From Asticcacaulis endophyticus (lineage in GTDB: Bacteria; Pseudomonadota; Alphaproteobacteria; Caulobacterales; Caulobacteraceae), in the NCBI RefSeq assembly GCF_014652575.1, contig NZ_BMZB01000004.1, positions 248,001-312,000 of the forward strand: a stretch of 64,000 bases of DNA, given 5' to 3'. Every line of letters starts with the position of its first letter. Position 1 is the first letter of the stretch. A program made the translations under genes and the position numbers. The notes under the pieces were generated by a model. That model was given only the letters and a program-made list of their open reading frames with translations, ran no database searches and was not told where the DNA came from. Positions 1-8,118 of the stretch are shown piece after piece.

Positions 1-211
1 TTATATCTCCGGCCACAGCCTGATCGGCGATCCAGTCATCGGCAATGTCAGGGCCCGCATCGACGATCATCCGCTTGATGAGCGCTGATTGCGGGATCTG
101 GATAAAGCTGTTGGACACCACAAAGGTCGGCAGGGTGTACCGCGCGGCGACTTTGTAGGTTTCATCTTTTACCGGGCAGGCATCGGCATCTATGTAGATC
201 GTCAGGGTCAT
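1..211 (-). CDS. UPF0178 (YaiI/YqxD) family protein, 3' end cut off by the window edge
   Basis: Reading the minus strand from an ATG at 211-209 gives 70 residues that run off the window edge. The start MTLTIYIDADACPVK carries the DADACPV signature of the UPF0178/DUF188 family, a PIN-like fold whose members are usually about 150 residues, so roughly half the protein is present. The aspartates at positions 8 and 10 are those expected to bind metal in a nuclease-like fold, but the biochemical role of the family is not established. It is divergent from lon across a 248-base gap, so the two promoters must lie in 212-459. Confidence 0.85.
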   Translation of the reverse strand, partial: MTLTIYIDADACPVKDETYKVAARYTLPTFVVSNSFIQIPQSALIKRMIVDAGPDIADDWIADQAVAGDI

Positions 212-459
212 GAAGACCTCATACCAGACCAGGCTTTGGGCGTCCCTTGATTATTATCCGATCTATCCCACATAGAAGTTCAGGCTCATCCACAGCGTGT
301 TCGGACAAATGTCTATCGGATGGGTGCTGAATCACTCTAACCTTGCAGGGCTAGGGATATCGGGCTTTACTGTCTATATAAGTTTGCGCTAACGCAGTGC
401 TTCTTGAGCGCAGATCAGAAGTAATTTTCCGGCTCAGGTTTCCTGATTAGGAGTATGTA

Positions 460-2856
460 ATGTTTGATGTTTTGACAATTCCGGTTCTGCCGCTGCGCGA
501 CATTGTGGTTTTTCCGCACATGGTTGTGCCGCTGTTTGTCGGCCGGGATAAGTCAGTGCGTGCCCTTGATGAGGTCATGAAGGGCGATAAGCAGATCCTG
601 CTGGCGACGCAAAAAAATTCCTCCGATGATGATCCTGAAGCCGACGCCATCTACGATATCGGCGTTCTGGCCAACGTGCTGCAATTGCTGAAACTGCCGG
701 ACGGCACGGTAAAAGTGCTGGTCGAGGGTAAGTCGCGCGTGAAGATCAAGCGCTTTACCAAGACCGACAGCTATTATGAGGCTGAATCCTATGCGCTGGA
801 GCCCAGCCTGTCTGAAGGCCCTGATCTTGAAGCGTTGGTGCGGGCGGTATCTGAGCAGTTTGAAAACTATATCAAGCTGAACAAGAAAATCCCTGCCGAA
901 GCTGTGGCGACTCTGGCTGAAATTTCCGAGCCCGATGTGCTGGCTGATTCTATCGCCGCCCATCTGGTGATCAAGATTGCCGATAAGCAGAACCTGCTTG
1001 AGCAGCTTTCGGTCACCAAGCGCCTTGAGAAGATCTACGCCCTGATGGAAGGCGAAATCTCCGTCCTTCAGGTCGAGAAGAAAATCCGCTCGCGCGTCAA
1101 GCGCCAGATGGAGAAGACCCAGCGCGAATATTACCTGAATGAGCAGATGAAGGCCATTCAGCGCGAACTAGGTGAGCAGGACGAGGGCAAGGACGAACTG
1201 GTCGAGCTTGAGAAGAAGATCAAGGCGACCAAACTGTCCAAAGAGGCCCGCGACAAGGCGATGGCTGAGCTGAATAAGCTGCGTCATATGTCGCCTATGT
1301 CGGCAGAATCGACCGTCGTACGCAACTACCTCGACTGGCTGTTGGCCATTCCGTGGGGGGCTGCCAAGACCAAGCCGATCAAGCTTGATAAGGCTGAGGA
1401 AATCCTCGATGCCGATCACTATGGTTTGGAAAAGGTCAAGGAGCGCATCCTTGAGCATCTGGCCGTGCAGGCACGTATGGGCACGCTCAAGGGGCCGATC
1501 CTGTGCCTAGTTGGCCCTCCGGGTGTAGGTAAAACCTCTCTCGGCAAGTCGATCGCCAAGGCGACCGGGCGCGAATTTGTGCGCATCTCATTAGGTGGGG
1601 TGCGTGACGAATCCGAAATCCGCGGTCACCGCCGCACCTATATCGGCTCCATGCCCGGCAAGATCATTCAGTCTATGAAGAAGGCCAAGACCACCAACGC
1701 CTTCTTCTTGCTGGATGAGATCGACAAGATGGGCGCTGACTGGCGCGGTGATCCGGCGTCAGCCCTGCTTGAGGTGCTTGATCCGGCGCAGAACTCGACC
1801 TTCAACGACCACTATCTTGAGGTCGATTATGACCTGTCCAAGATCATGTTCGTGACGACGGCCAACTCGCTCAACATGCCACAGCCCTTGCTCGACCGGA
1901 TGGAGATCATCCGCATCCCCGGCTATACTGAGGATGAAAAGGTTGAGATCGCCAAGCGTCACATCCTGCCGGTACTGGCCAAAGACCACGGCTTGTCGGC
2001 TGAGGAATGGATCGTGCCGGAACAGGCTATCCGTGACCTGATCCGCTATTACACCCGTGAAGCGGGCGTGCGCTCATTAGAGCGTGAACTCAGCAATCTG
2101 GCGCGTAAGACCATCCGTGATCTGGCCAAGGAGAAGGTCACATCGATCACGGTCGATGATGAACGTGTGGCCAAATATGCTGGCGTGCGTAAATATCATT
2201 ACGGTGCCACCGATGAAGAAGACCTCATCGGCATGGTCACGGGTCTGGCCTGGACGGAATTCGGTGGTGATATCCTCACTATCGAAGCCATCAAAATGCC
2301 CGGTAAGGGCGGCATGAAGGTTACCGGCAACCTGAAAGAAGTCATGAAGGAATCGGTCTCTGCGGCCAATTCCTATGTGAAAGCTCTGGCGCCGAAGTTC
2401 GGTATCCTGCCGCCGGTGTTTGATAAGACCGACGTTCACGTCCACGTCCCGGAAGGGGCTACACCAAAGGATGGCCCTTCGGCCGGTGTAGCTATGGTCA
2501 CCGCTATGGTGTCCGTGCTGACGGGTATTCCGGTGCGCAAAGATCTGGCGATGACAGGTGAAATTACCCTGCGTGGCCGGGTGCTGGCGATCGGCGGCCT
2601 GAAAGAAAAGCTGCTGGCGGCATTGCGCTCTGGCATCAAGACGGTGCTTATTCCAAAAGAGAATGAGAAAGACCTGATTGATCTGCCGGCCAATGTGAGG
2701 TCCGGGCTGGAGATCATCCCGGTATCTCTGGTTGAGGATGTCCTGAAACATGCCCTGACCAAGCCGCTCGAATCTATTGAGTGGGTGGAGCCGGTGGTGG
2801 TCGCAGGCGCTGCGGTTGCCGCCATTGATGATCCGGATGCACTCACCGCACATTAA
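460..2856 (+). CDS. lon: Lon ATP-dependent serine protease
   Basis: Cytoplasmic AAA+ protease that degrades misfolded and regulatory proteins; in Caulobacter relatives its substrates include cell-cycle regulators such as CcrM and DnaA (family knowledge). The 798 residues have the usual order: N-terminal LON substrate domain (about 1-200), coiled helical linker, AAA+ module with Walker A GPPGVGKT at 352-359 and a DEIDK Walker B, then the protease domain. The catalytic dyad is S674 (in GPSAGV) and K717 (in GGLKEK), 43 residues apart as in E. coli. The ATG at 460 follows a TTAGGAG ribosome site. Transcribed alone, ending at the hairpin at 2879. I could not settle on a heat-shock promoter upstream. 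Confidence 0.98.
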   Translation: MFDVLTIPVLPLRDIVVFPHMVVPLFVGRDKSVRALDEVMKGDKQILLATQKNSSDDDPEADAIYDIGVLANVLQLLKLPDGTVKVLVEGKSRVKIKRFTKTDSYYEAESYALEPSLSEGPDLEALVRAVSEQFENYIKLNKKIPAEAVATLAEISEPDVLADSIAAHLVIKIADKQNLLEQLSVTKRLEKIYALMEGEISVLQVEKKIRSRVKRQMEKTQREYYLNEQMKAIQRELGEQDEGKDELVELEKKIKATKLSKEARDKAMAELNKLRHMSPMSAESTVVRNYLDWLLAIPWGAAKTKPIKLDKAEEILDADHYGLEKVKERILEHLAVQARMGTLKGPILCLVGPPGVGKTSLGKSIAKATGREFVRISLGGVRDESEIRGHRRTYIGSMPGKIIQSMKKAKTTNAFFLLDEIDKMGADWRGDPASALLEVLDPAQNSTFNDHYLEVDYDLSKIMFVTTANSLNMPQPLLDRMEIIRIPGYTEDEKVEIAKRHILPVLAKDHGLSAEEWIVPEQAIRDLIRYYTREAGVRSLERELSNLARKTIRDLAKEKVTSITVDDERVAKYAGVRKYHYGATDEEDLIGMVTGLAWTEFGGDILTIEAIKMPGKGGMKVTGNLKEVMKESVSAANSYVKALAPKFGILPPVFDKTDVHVHVPEGATPKDGPSAGVAMVTAMVSVLTGIPVRKDLAMTGEITLRGRVLAIGGLKEKLLAALRSGIKTVLIPKENEKDLIDLPANVRSGLEIIPVSLVEDVLKHALTKPLESIEWVEPVVVAGAAVAAIDDPDALTAH

Positions 2857-2878
2857 AAGCGCGTCCCCTTAAAGACAG

Positions 2879-2914
2879 GCCGGTCTGATTCGTGAGAAAC
2901 AGACCGGCTTTTTT
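2879..2914 (+). terminator. Rho-independent terminator of lon
   Basis: A perfect 9-bp stem (GCCGGTCTG at 2879-2887 with CAGACCGGC at 2900-2908), a 12-base loop, and a run of six T immediately after. It begins 22 bases beyond the lon stop and separates lon from the HU gene. Confidence 0.9.
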
Positions 2915-3155
2915 GTGCGCTGCATCACGGAAGTGTAACGATAAGAAAATGGCCGTGAGGTATAAAAAGACGATAAAATCGCCTGAAACCCTTAAAAAAA
3001 CACGGTTTGCGGTGCACAAACTGCAATTTGGGTTTTGACCTGACGGTTTTTTTGTAGTCTCTATCGGGTTCACCTTTGAGCGACCCTTTGAATATGAGTC
3101 GCGGTGATCAAGGGTTAGTTTTAGCAAACCTATACTGATGGTAGGGAGAAGATAT

Positions 3156-3434
3156 ATGACGACGAAAGCTGAACTCGTGGCATCGATTGCCGAACAGGCC
3201 GGCCTGACCAAAGAGCAAGCCAAAAAGGCACTCGACGCATTTACCGACAGCGTTTCGGATGCTCTCAAAAAAGGCGAAGAAGTCCGTCTCGTGGGCTTTG
3301 GCACCTTCCTGGCTGTCAAGCGCGAAGCTGGCACGGCCCGCAATCCGCGCACCGGTGAAACCGTTGCCCGTCCGGCCAGCACGACCGCGCGTTTCCGCGT
3401 TGGTGAAGGCCTGAAGTCTGCGCTTAACAGCTAA
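3156..3434 (+). CDS. hupB: HU-family DNA-binding protein
   Basis: Small histone-like protein (92 residues) that bends and compacts the nucleoid as a dimer. The sequence starts MTTKAELVASIAEQAG, has the dimer core GEEVRLVGFGTF, and the DNA-binding arm with RNPRTGE at about residues 61-67. An upstream in-frame ATG at 3138 would add six residues, but the AGGGAG ribosome site (3143-3148) lies between the two and favours 3156. A TTGACC at 3035-3040 could be a -35 element, with no clear -10 partner. lon-hupB adjacency is common in proteobacteria. An 8-bp inverted repeat at 3494-3522 lies downstream but lacks a T run. Confidence 0.95.
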   Translation: MTTKAELVASIAEQAGLTKEQAKKALDAFTDSVSDALKKGEEVRLVGFGTFLAVKREAGTARNPRTGETVARPASTTARFRVGEGLKSALNS

Positions 3435-3588
3435 GACTTATGTGAGACGGTTTTGGCTGCGCGCGCCTCGGATGGGGATAAATGCGCACCAGACCGCTTC
3501 AATGACTTGACTTCTGAAGCGGGGGCGGGCAAAGGCTCACCTCCACTTCAGAGACCGCACCGATATACGATGTCATGCGGCCTTAAGG

Positions 3589-3664
3589 GGGCGATTAGCT
3601 CAGCTGGCAGAGCGGCTCGTTTACACCGAGTAGGTCGGCGGTTCGATCCCGTCATCGCCCACCA
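3589..3664 (+). tRNA. tRNA-Val, anticodon TAC, CCA encoded
   Basis: Full cloverleaf of 76 bases. The acceptor arm is GGGCGAT (3589-3595) with ATCGCCC (3654-3660); the D arm is GCTC/GAGC. The anticodon stem GCTCG/CGAGT encloses loop TTTACAC, giving anticodon TAC (valine, GTA and GTG codons). The T arm has GGTTCGATCC, and A-CCA is encoded at 3661-3664. A 110-residue open frame running through this locus is not a gene. Confidence 0.97.
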
Positions 3665-3674
3665 AAATCTTACT

Positions 3675-3716
3675 CATGACAAAAGTCCTTCGCTACGCTC
3701 AGTGTACTTTGTCATG
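3675..3716. repeat. Imperfect inverted repeat behind tRNA-Val
   Basis: CATGACAAAAGT at 3675-3686 faces ACTTTGTCATG at 3706-3716, giving an 11-bp stem with one bulged A and a 19-base loop. It starts 10 bases after the tRNA and precedes the stronger terminator hairpin at 3727. It could aid 3' processing or be a degenerate tRNA-flanking repeat; no direct repeat of the tRNA 3' end was seen nearby. Confidence 0.6.
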
Positions 3717-3726
3717 GGGCTGAACG

Positions 3727-3764
3727 GAAAAATCAGTTCGAAGCGGGTCTTCGCTGATTTTTTG
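3727..3764 (+). terminator. Terminator of the tRNA-Val transcript
   Basis: A long hairpin with arms AATCAG plus CGAAG (3731-3743, two unpaired T between them) and CTTCG plus CTGATT (3749-3759), loop CGGGT, followed by TTTT. The A run on the left arm also makes it a plausible terminator for the convergent miaE transcript. Confidence 0.7.
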
Positions 3765-3779
3765 CTTTTTATTTTAAGT

Positions 3780-4379
3780 TTATAAGGGCGGGCCGCTGTG
3801 GAAGCGGAACTCTGTGTCTGGGTTTAAAATCAAGGCCTGTTCAACCGGACGGATGGCGTTGATGCGCTCGGCGATGTCATCAGAGTCGCCATAAAGATGG
3901 GCTAGTTTCAAATAGCCGGTGAAATGACGGCCTTCGCTTTCCAGCAGGCCTTTGTAGAATTTGCTCAGTTCCTCATCCAGATGTGGATAGAGCGCGTGAA
4001 AGCGTTCGCACGACCGCGCTTCAATAAAGGCTGAGATCACCAGTATATCAGTCAACATGCCGGGTTCAGTCCGGCGGACCATCTGCCGCAGGCCAGCGGC
4101 GTAGCGCGACGCCGAAAGCGTACGCAAAGCCACGCCGCGCTTTTTCATCAGCTTCATGACCTGCTCGTGATGCACCAGTTCTTCGCGGGCCAGCCGTGAC
4201 ATGGCGTTCATCAGCACCTCACGCGTGCAATACTTGGCCATCAGGTTCAGCGCGTTGGTAGCCGCCTTATACTCACAGTTCTTGTGGTCGAGCAGCAGGA
4301 TGTCCTGATTGGCAAGTGCCGCGTCGATCCAGGCGGCTGGTGTTTCGCTTTGCAGGAAATCATGGATGGCGGGCAGCAT
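3780..4379 (-). CDS. miaE: tRNA-(ms2io6A37) hydroxylase MiaE
   Basis: Diiron monooxygenase that hydroxylates the isopentenyl group of 2-methylthio-N6-isopentenyladenosine at position 37 of tRNAs reading UNN codons. The 199 residues match the family length and keep the ferritin-like ligand pattern: E36, the ELVH pair near E67/H70, E120, and the ESEGRH segment (E148-H152). I chose the ATG at 4379 (MLPAIHDFLQ); an in-frame start at 4427 would add 16 residues with no family resemblance. It is convergent with tRNA-Val and runs head-to-head into the remnant Lrp/AsnC gene. Confidence 0.9.
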   Translation of the reverse strand: MLPAIHDFLQSETPAAWIDAALANQDILLLDHKNCEYKAATNALNLMAKYCTREVLMNAMSRLAREELVHHEQVMKLMKKRGVALRTLSASRYAAGLRQMVRRTEPGMLTDILVISAFIEARSCERFHALYPHLDEELSKFYKGLLESEGRHFTGYLKLAHLYGDSDDIAERINAIRPVEQALILNPDTEFRFHSGPPL

Positions 4380-4399
4380 GCGCGGACTCTCTTTTGAAC

Positions 4400-4786
4400 G
4401 ATGCTGATGTGCCAAAGGCCGCAGCAAAACACAAGCCTGAAGCGCGGTTGGAAGACGGAGGTGTTACTGCCAAAAAGTATAGTGGTGATCGATCCAAACC
4501 ATCCATCACCATCATTGGCGAGGTCACTCTGGAGCGCACTCACATCAGTGAGCTGGATGCGATGCGCAAACGGCTGTCGGTGCCGGAGGTGCAGCAGTGT
4601 TACTATGTGACCGGCGACGTTGATTTCGTTCTGGTGGTGACGGTGGCGACCATGGACGAATATGAGGCGCTGTCGCGCAAGCTGTTTTACGAGAATACCA
4701 ACGTCAAAGTGTTCCGATCTCTGGTCGCGCTGGATCTGGTCAAGGTCGGGCTGGGCGTTGATTTATCAAGGGTCAAATCGACGTAA
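4400..4786 (+). pseudogene. Remnant of an Lrp/AsnC-family regulator (DNA-binding half lost)
   Basis: The 3' part encodes a recognisable Lrp/AsnC ligand-binding (RAM) domain, from about ITIIGEVTLER (4498 on) through YYVTGDVDFVLVV to a normal C-terminus. Upstream only a ghost of the helix-turn-helix end is left (ADVPKAAAKHKPEARLEDGG, about 4410-4470); the first two helices are gone because miaE begins there on the other strand. Around 4478-4500 the expected strand (SIVVIDP) reads in a different frame from both flanks, suggesting two compensating small indels. No ribosome site or suitable start precedes the domain. It could instead be a stand-alone RAM protein. Confidence 0.6.
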
Positions 4787-4887
4787 GTGCGGTAAGACTA
4801 AATTAACCAAACTTCATGATAAGTGGTATTATAAGGCGCAAACGCCAAAGGTTTAGTGCCGCAATTTAAGTGACCGCGTAAGTGTAT

Positions 4888-4923
4888 CCGTAATGTCAAT
4901 TACGGCGTATGGGCAAAATGCCC
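4888..4923 (+). promoter_or_regulatory. Two small hairpins in the leader of the first flagellin gene
   Basis: CCGTAAT-GTCA-ATTACGG (4888-4905) is a perfect 7-bp hairpin, followed five bases later by GGGCA-AAA-TGCCC (4911-4923). They end 33 bases before the GTG start. Caulobacter flagellin mRNAs are controlled through their 5' untranslated region by FlbT (family knowledge), so a leader role is plausible; an operator role is equally open. I did not find a clear sigma-54 promoter upstream. Confidence 0.45.
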
Positions 4924-4956
4924 GTTAATCCTGAACCAGAATGGTAGGGGCACATC

Positions 4957-5805
4957 GTGTCGAACGTGACCGTCAACACTAATGTCGGGGCTATGGCGGC
5001 TTTGCAGTCGCTGAACCGGACTTCGCGCCAGTTCCGGGAAGTCGAAGACCGCATAACCACCGGCCTTAAGGTATCGAGCGCTAAGGATAATGGCGCCGTC
5101 TATGCCATCGCCGTTATGCAGCGCTCGGAAATATCATCACTTGATGTTTTGCAGCGCTCACTTGAGCGGGCGACCTCGGTTATAGATGTCGCCATGGGCG
5201 CCGGTGAGACGGTCGCCGACGTACTCAATGAAATGAAAACGCGGGTAATATCGGCAGCCGACACCTCGCTGGATACGACGTCGCGCACCGCTATGTCGGA
5301 CGACTTTCTGGATCTGATCCGCCAGATCTGGCATGCCGTCAAAAACGCGGAATTCGATGGCACCAATCTGATCGACGAAGGCGCTGATGACATGGTCGTG
5401 CCGGCCAGCCTTAGTCTGGATACGATTACGGTTCAGGCGCAAAACCTGTCGCTGGGTGTGGATGGGTTGTGGTGGAACATGCCGATTGCGTCCGCGACCC
5501 TGCCGTTTACAACCGCGACCGAAGCCGCCGCTTTCATACCGGCCATGGACATCGCCATTGAGCGCATAGGATTGCGATTGTCGGCTCTGGGGACGGCGGC
5601 TAAGGCCATAGAAGGTCAGTCGCAGTTTCTCTATAAGCTGCAGGACGCCATGACGGAGGGCGTTGGTAATCTGGTGGATGCCGATATGGCCAAAGAAAGT
5701 GCGCGTATGGTGTCCTTGCAGACGCGGCAATCCCTGGGTCAGCAGTCTCTGTCAATCGCTAACCGGGCACCGAACATGGTGCTGGCCCTGTTTCAGGCCG
5801 CTTAA
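4957..5805 (+). CDS. Flagellin (FljK-like), first of a tandem pair
   Basis: Filament subunit of 282 residues, exported by the flagellar type III system. The N-terminal D0/D1 helices (about 1-140) include TTGLKVSSAKDNGAV and the C-terminal helices include GVGNLVDADMAKES and a terminal LFQAA. The middle is short, with no D2/D3 domains, as in Caulobacter FljJ/K/L/M. Two adjacent tryptophans (GLWWN, about residue 170) and IRQIWHAV are unusual for this family and suggest a divergent minor flagellin. Start is GTG at 4957 after TAGGGG. The paralogue follows 96 bases downstream. Confidence 0.92.
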   Translation: MSNVTVNTNVGAMAALQSLNRTSRQFREVEDRITTGLKVSSAKDNGAVYAIAVMQRSEISSLDVLQRSLERATSVIDVAMGAGETVADVLNEMKTRVISAADTSLDTTSRTAMSDDFLDLIRQIWHAVKNAEFDGTNLIDEGADDMVVPASLSLDTITVQAQNLSLGVDGLWWNMPIASATLPFTTATEAAAFIPAMDIAIERIGLRLSALGTAAKAIEGQSQFLYKLQDAMTEGVGNLVDADMAKESARMVSLQTRQSLGQQSLSIANRAPNMVLALFQAA

Positions 5806-5901
5806 GCATAGACCTTAACCGGCTGTTCATGGCGATGTCATAAACTACCAGCAACGCGCGAGGCCGCACGCCTTAATTTAAAATGGAAAGGAGCGCATCC
5901 T

Positions 5902-6747
5902 GTGGCAGGCATGTCGATCCGGACCAATAGAGCCGCCATGACGGCGTTGCAAAATTTAAATGCGACGGCGGCCCAGCTTGCGGCGACCCAAAACCGTATA
6001 TCGACCGGACTTAAGGTTTCCAGCGCCAAGGATAATGGTGCGGTCTGGGCCATAGCCAATTATCAGCGCTCCCAGATTTCATCGATTGATGTTCTGCAAA
6101 CCTCGCTCAATCGCGGCAAGTCGGTCATCGATGTGGCGATGGCCGCGGGCGAGTCGATCTCAGACATTTTCACCCTGATGAAAGAGAAAGCACTGGCGGC
6201 ATCGGATACGTCGATTGATACGACCGCGCGGGCGGCCCTGTCAGAAGAGTTCATGACCCTGGCCAAACAGGTGGATCGCATATCCAAAACGTCTTCGTTT
6301 AATGGTACTAGTCTGATCGGTGCCGGTAATCAGAACATCAGCGTGCTTGCGGGGCTTGGCGGGGACACCATGACCATTAGGGCGCAGGATATGTCTCTGG
6401 CGGGATTATGGGGCAGTGTTCCGGGGCATGGGGCGGTAACGCTTGGGCCGATCACATCGGCGGCCGATGCGCAAAAGTTCATAGACGCCACCAATTTTGC
6501 GATTAAGACCACCAGCCTTAGTCTGGCAAAAATGGGCACGGATTCAAAGATGCTGGATCGCCAATCGACCATGCTCTATAAAATTCAGGATGCCATGGAA
6601 GCCGGGGTCGGTAACCTGGTCGATGCTGATATGGCCAAGGAAAGCGTCAAGTTACAGGCGCTCCAGACCAAAATGCAGTTGGGGATCATGGCGTTGTCGA
6701 TGGCGAACCGAAGCTCCCAACTTATCCTTGAACTGTTTCGGCGTTAA
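5902..6747 (+). CDS. Flagellin (FljK-like), second of a tandem pair
   Basis: Paralogue of the preceding gene, 281 residues, with the same landmarks: STGLKVSSAKDNGAV near residue 35, FNGTSLIGAG near 132, and GVGNLVDADMAKES near 235, ending LELFRR. The start is GTG at 5902, preceded by AAAGGAG (5887-5893, 8-base spacing); an ATG three codons in is less well placed. The two copies have clearly diverged in the centre and were probably duplicated long ago. No other flagellar genes flank them; motB is 45 kb away. Confidence 0.93.
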   Translation: MAGMSIRTNRAAMTALQNLNATAAQLAATQNRISTGLKVSSAKDNGAVWAIANYQRSQISSIDVLQTSLNRGKSVIDVAMAAGESISDIFTLMKEKALAASDTSIDTTARAALSEEFMTLAKQVDRISKTSSFNGTSLIGAGNQNISVLAGLGGDTMTIRAQDMSLAGLWGSVPGHGAVTLGPITSAADAQKFIDATNFAIKTTSLSLAKMGTDSKMLDRQSTMLYKIQDAMEAGVGNLVDADMAKESVKLQALQTKMQLGIMALSMANRSSQLILELFRR

Positions 6748-7090
6748 AAAGACCGGATACAGGCTTGCATTTTCAGTGAGTTGCTTGTAAAGGCAGCGCT
6801 CCGGCGTGGAAATTCATTTCCACTCCGTTCTGTCCGAGACCTTCGGGGAGCAGGGGCCACCTGTTCCATAAACTTCCGGGAGCCCCCGGAGACCGAAAAT
6901 AGACGGGACGCGACACGCCATCAAGATTGCACGATTTCCTGTATTAAAGGAAGCGCGTGCGGCCCTTGGGTGATTAGCTTCTCATCATGGACAGTGACAA
7001 ACCGCATTGAGGCAACTCAGCGCGAATTTGTCGTTTGTTACGTTTTTCGGGAATTCCCCTGAAAAGCATCACCTCAATTGGAGGCCGCAA
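6748..7090 (+). promoter_or_regulatory. rplJL upstream region with a candidate L10 leader
   Basis: 343 bases with no credible gene. It holds a perfect 7-bp hairpin, GTGGAAA-TTCA-TTTCCAC (6806-6823), and then a purine-rich stretch (about 6840-6925) with short complementary segments, including CCGGGAG facing CCCCCGG just before GACCGAAAA. rplJL messages commonly carry an L10-L12-binding autoregulatory leader in this place. That assignment here rests on position and stem content, not on a consensus match. The rplJL promoter should lie near 6760-6800 (a TTGCAT at 6764 is a weak candidate). Confidence 0.4.
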
Positions 7091-7606
7091 ATGGACCGCG
7101 CACAAAAAGCCAGTTCGATCGAAGAGCTTAAAGGCATCTTCGCTGACTCAGGCGTCGTGGTTGTGACCCAGTATTCGGGTCTGACCTTTGTGGAAATGGC
7201 TGAACTGCGCAACCGTCTTCGTAAAGAAGGCGCTGTGCTTAAGGTGTTTAAGAACCGTCTGGCTCAAAAAGCTCTGGCCGATGGCGCTGGTGAAAAGGCT
7301 GAAGCCCTTTTCAAAGGCCCTGTCGCTCTGGCCTATGGTCCCGACCCTGTGACTGCCGCTAAAATTGCCGCTCAATACGCCAAAGAGAATGACAAGCTCA
7401 AGCTCATTGGCGCCATCATGGGCAACGATGTTCTGAACGAATCCGGCGTGAAGGCCCTGGCCACACTGCCGTCGCTCGACGAACTTCGCGGCAAGCTTAT
7501 CGGTCTTATTCAGGCGCCTGCGACCCGTATCGCTGGCGTTCTGCAAGCACCGGCGGGTCAATTGGCGCGCGTTTTCAACGCGTATGCGACCAAAGACGCC
7601 GCTTAA
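7091..7606 (+). CDS. rplJ: 50S ribosomal protein L10
   Basis: Stalk base protein that anchors L7/L12 dimers on 23S rRNA. 171 residues starting MDRAQKASSIEELK, with the typical VVVTQYSGLTF strand, the FKNRLAQKAL segment and the C-terminal L12-binding helix (LARVFNAYA). A longer frame opens at 7007, but GGAGG at 7080-7084 fixes the start at 7091. It is followed 45 bases later by rplL. The usual rplK-rplA partners are not upstream; two flagellin genes are there instead. Confidence 0.97.
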   Translation: MDRAQKASSIEELKGIFADSGVVVVTQYSGLTFVEMAELRNRLRKEGAVLKVFKNRLAQKALADGAGEKAEALFKGPVALAYGPDPVTAAKIAAQYAKENDKLKLIGAIMGNDVLNESGVKALATLPSLDELRGKLIGLIQAPATRIAGVLQAPAGQLARVFNAYATKDAA

Positions 7607-7651
7607 TCAGCTCATACCACTCACAAACCTATACCCTTTAAAGGAAATACA

Positions 7652-8035
7652 ATGTCTAAGATTGAACAATTGGTCGCCGACCTGTCCACCCTGACCGTTC
7701 TCGAAGCTGCTGAACTGTCGAAGGCTCTTGAAGAAGCATGGGGCGTTTCTGCCGCTGCTCCGGTTGCCGTTGCTGCTGCTGGTGGTGGCGCTGCCGCTCC
7801 GGCCGAAGCTGCTGAAGAGCAAACCGAGTTCACCGTTGTCATCGTTGACGGCGGCGACAAGAAGATCAACGTGATCAAGGAAATCCGTGGCATCCGTTCG
7901 GACCTCGGTCTGAAAGAAGCCAAGGATCTGGTCGAAGGCGCGCCTCAGAACGTTAAAGAAAACATCTCCAAGCAAGAAGCGGCCGAAATCAAGGCAAAGC
8001 TTGAAGCTGCTGGCGCTAAGGTTGAAGTTAAGTAA
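7652..8035 (+). CDS. rplL: 50S ribosomal protein L7/L12
   Basis: Ribosomal stalk protein that recruits translational GTPases. 127 residues: N-terminal dimerisation helices (1-33), an Ala/Gly/Pro-rich hinge (about 34-55), and a C-terminal globular domain with the DLVEGAP and [19 protein letters not shown] features. AAAGGA precedes the ATG. A strong hairpin follows, so transcription of rplJL is at least partly separated from rpoBC. Confidence 0.97.
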   Translation: MSKIEQLVADLSTLTVLEAAELSKALEEAWGVSAAAPVAVAAAGGGAAAPAEAAEEQTEFTVVIVDGGDKKINVIKEIRGIRSDLGLKEAKDLVEGAPQNVKENISKQEAAEIKAKLEAAGAKVEVK

Positions 8036-8067
8036 TTTAGGCTTTGGCCATATTGCTTTAAGCATTC

Positions 8068-8098
8068 AGGCTCGAAGGGAAACCTTCGGGCCTGTTTT
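8068..8098 (+). terminator. Terminator or attenuator after rplL
   Basis: An 11-bp stem (AGGCTCGAAGG at 8068-8078 with CCTTCGGGCCT at 8083-8093, one G-T pair), a four-base GAAA loop, and GTTTT after it. The next ATG is 20 bases beyond. In many bacteria the rplL-rpoB gap holds an attenuator; here two accessory genes follow instead. Confidence 0.8.
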
Positions 8099-8118
8099 CG
8101 TTATGGGCGGAGTGAGAT

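Noticed and set aside
212-459. Sigma-32 promoter for lon
   Set aside because: A CTTG occurs near 343, but no convincing -10 at the right distance was found; not reported as a feature.
2077-2853. Long antisense frames inside lon, and similar ones inside rpoB (11635-13455) and rpoC (14221-15504)
   Set aside because: Antisense shadows created by the codon bias of highly expressed genes; no family resemblance and the sense genes are certain.
3453-3785. 110-residue plus-strand open frame downstream of hupB
   Set aside because: It runs straight through the tRNA-Val gene and two hairpins and resembles no protein.
4800-4820. CtrA box before the first flagellin
   Set aside because: Only one TTAA half-site is present (4803-4806); the second half at the required seven-base spacing is missing.
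6781-7062. 93-residue open frame upstream of rplJ
   Set aside because: Low-complexity reading of the leader region, with no ribosome site and no recognisable domain.
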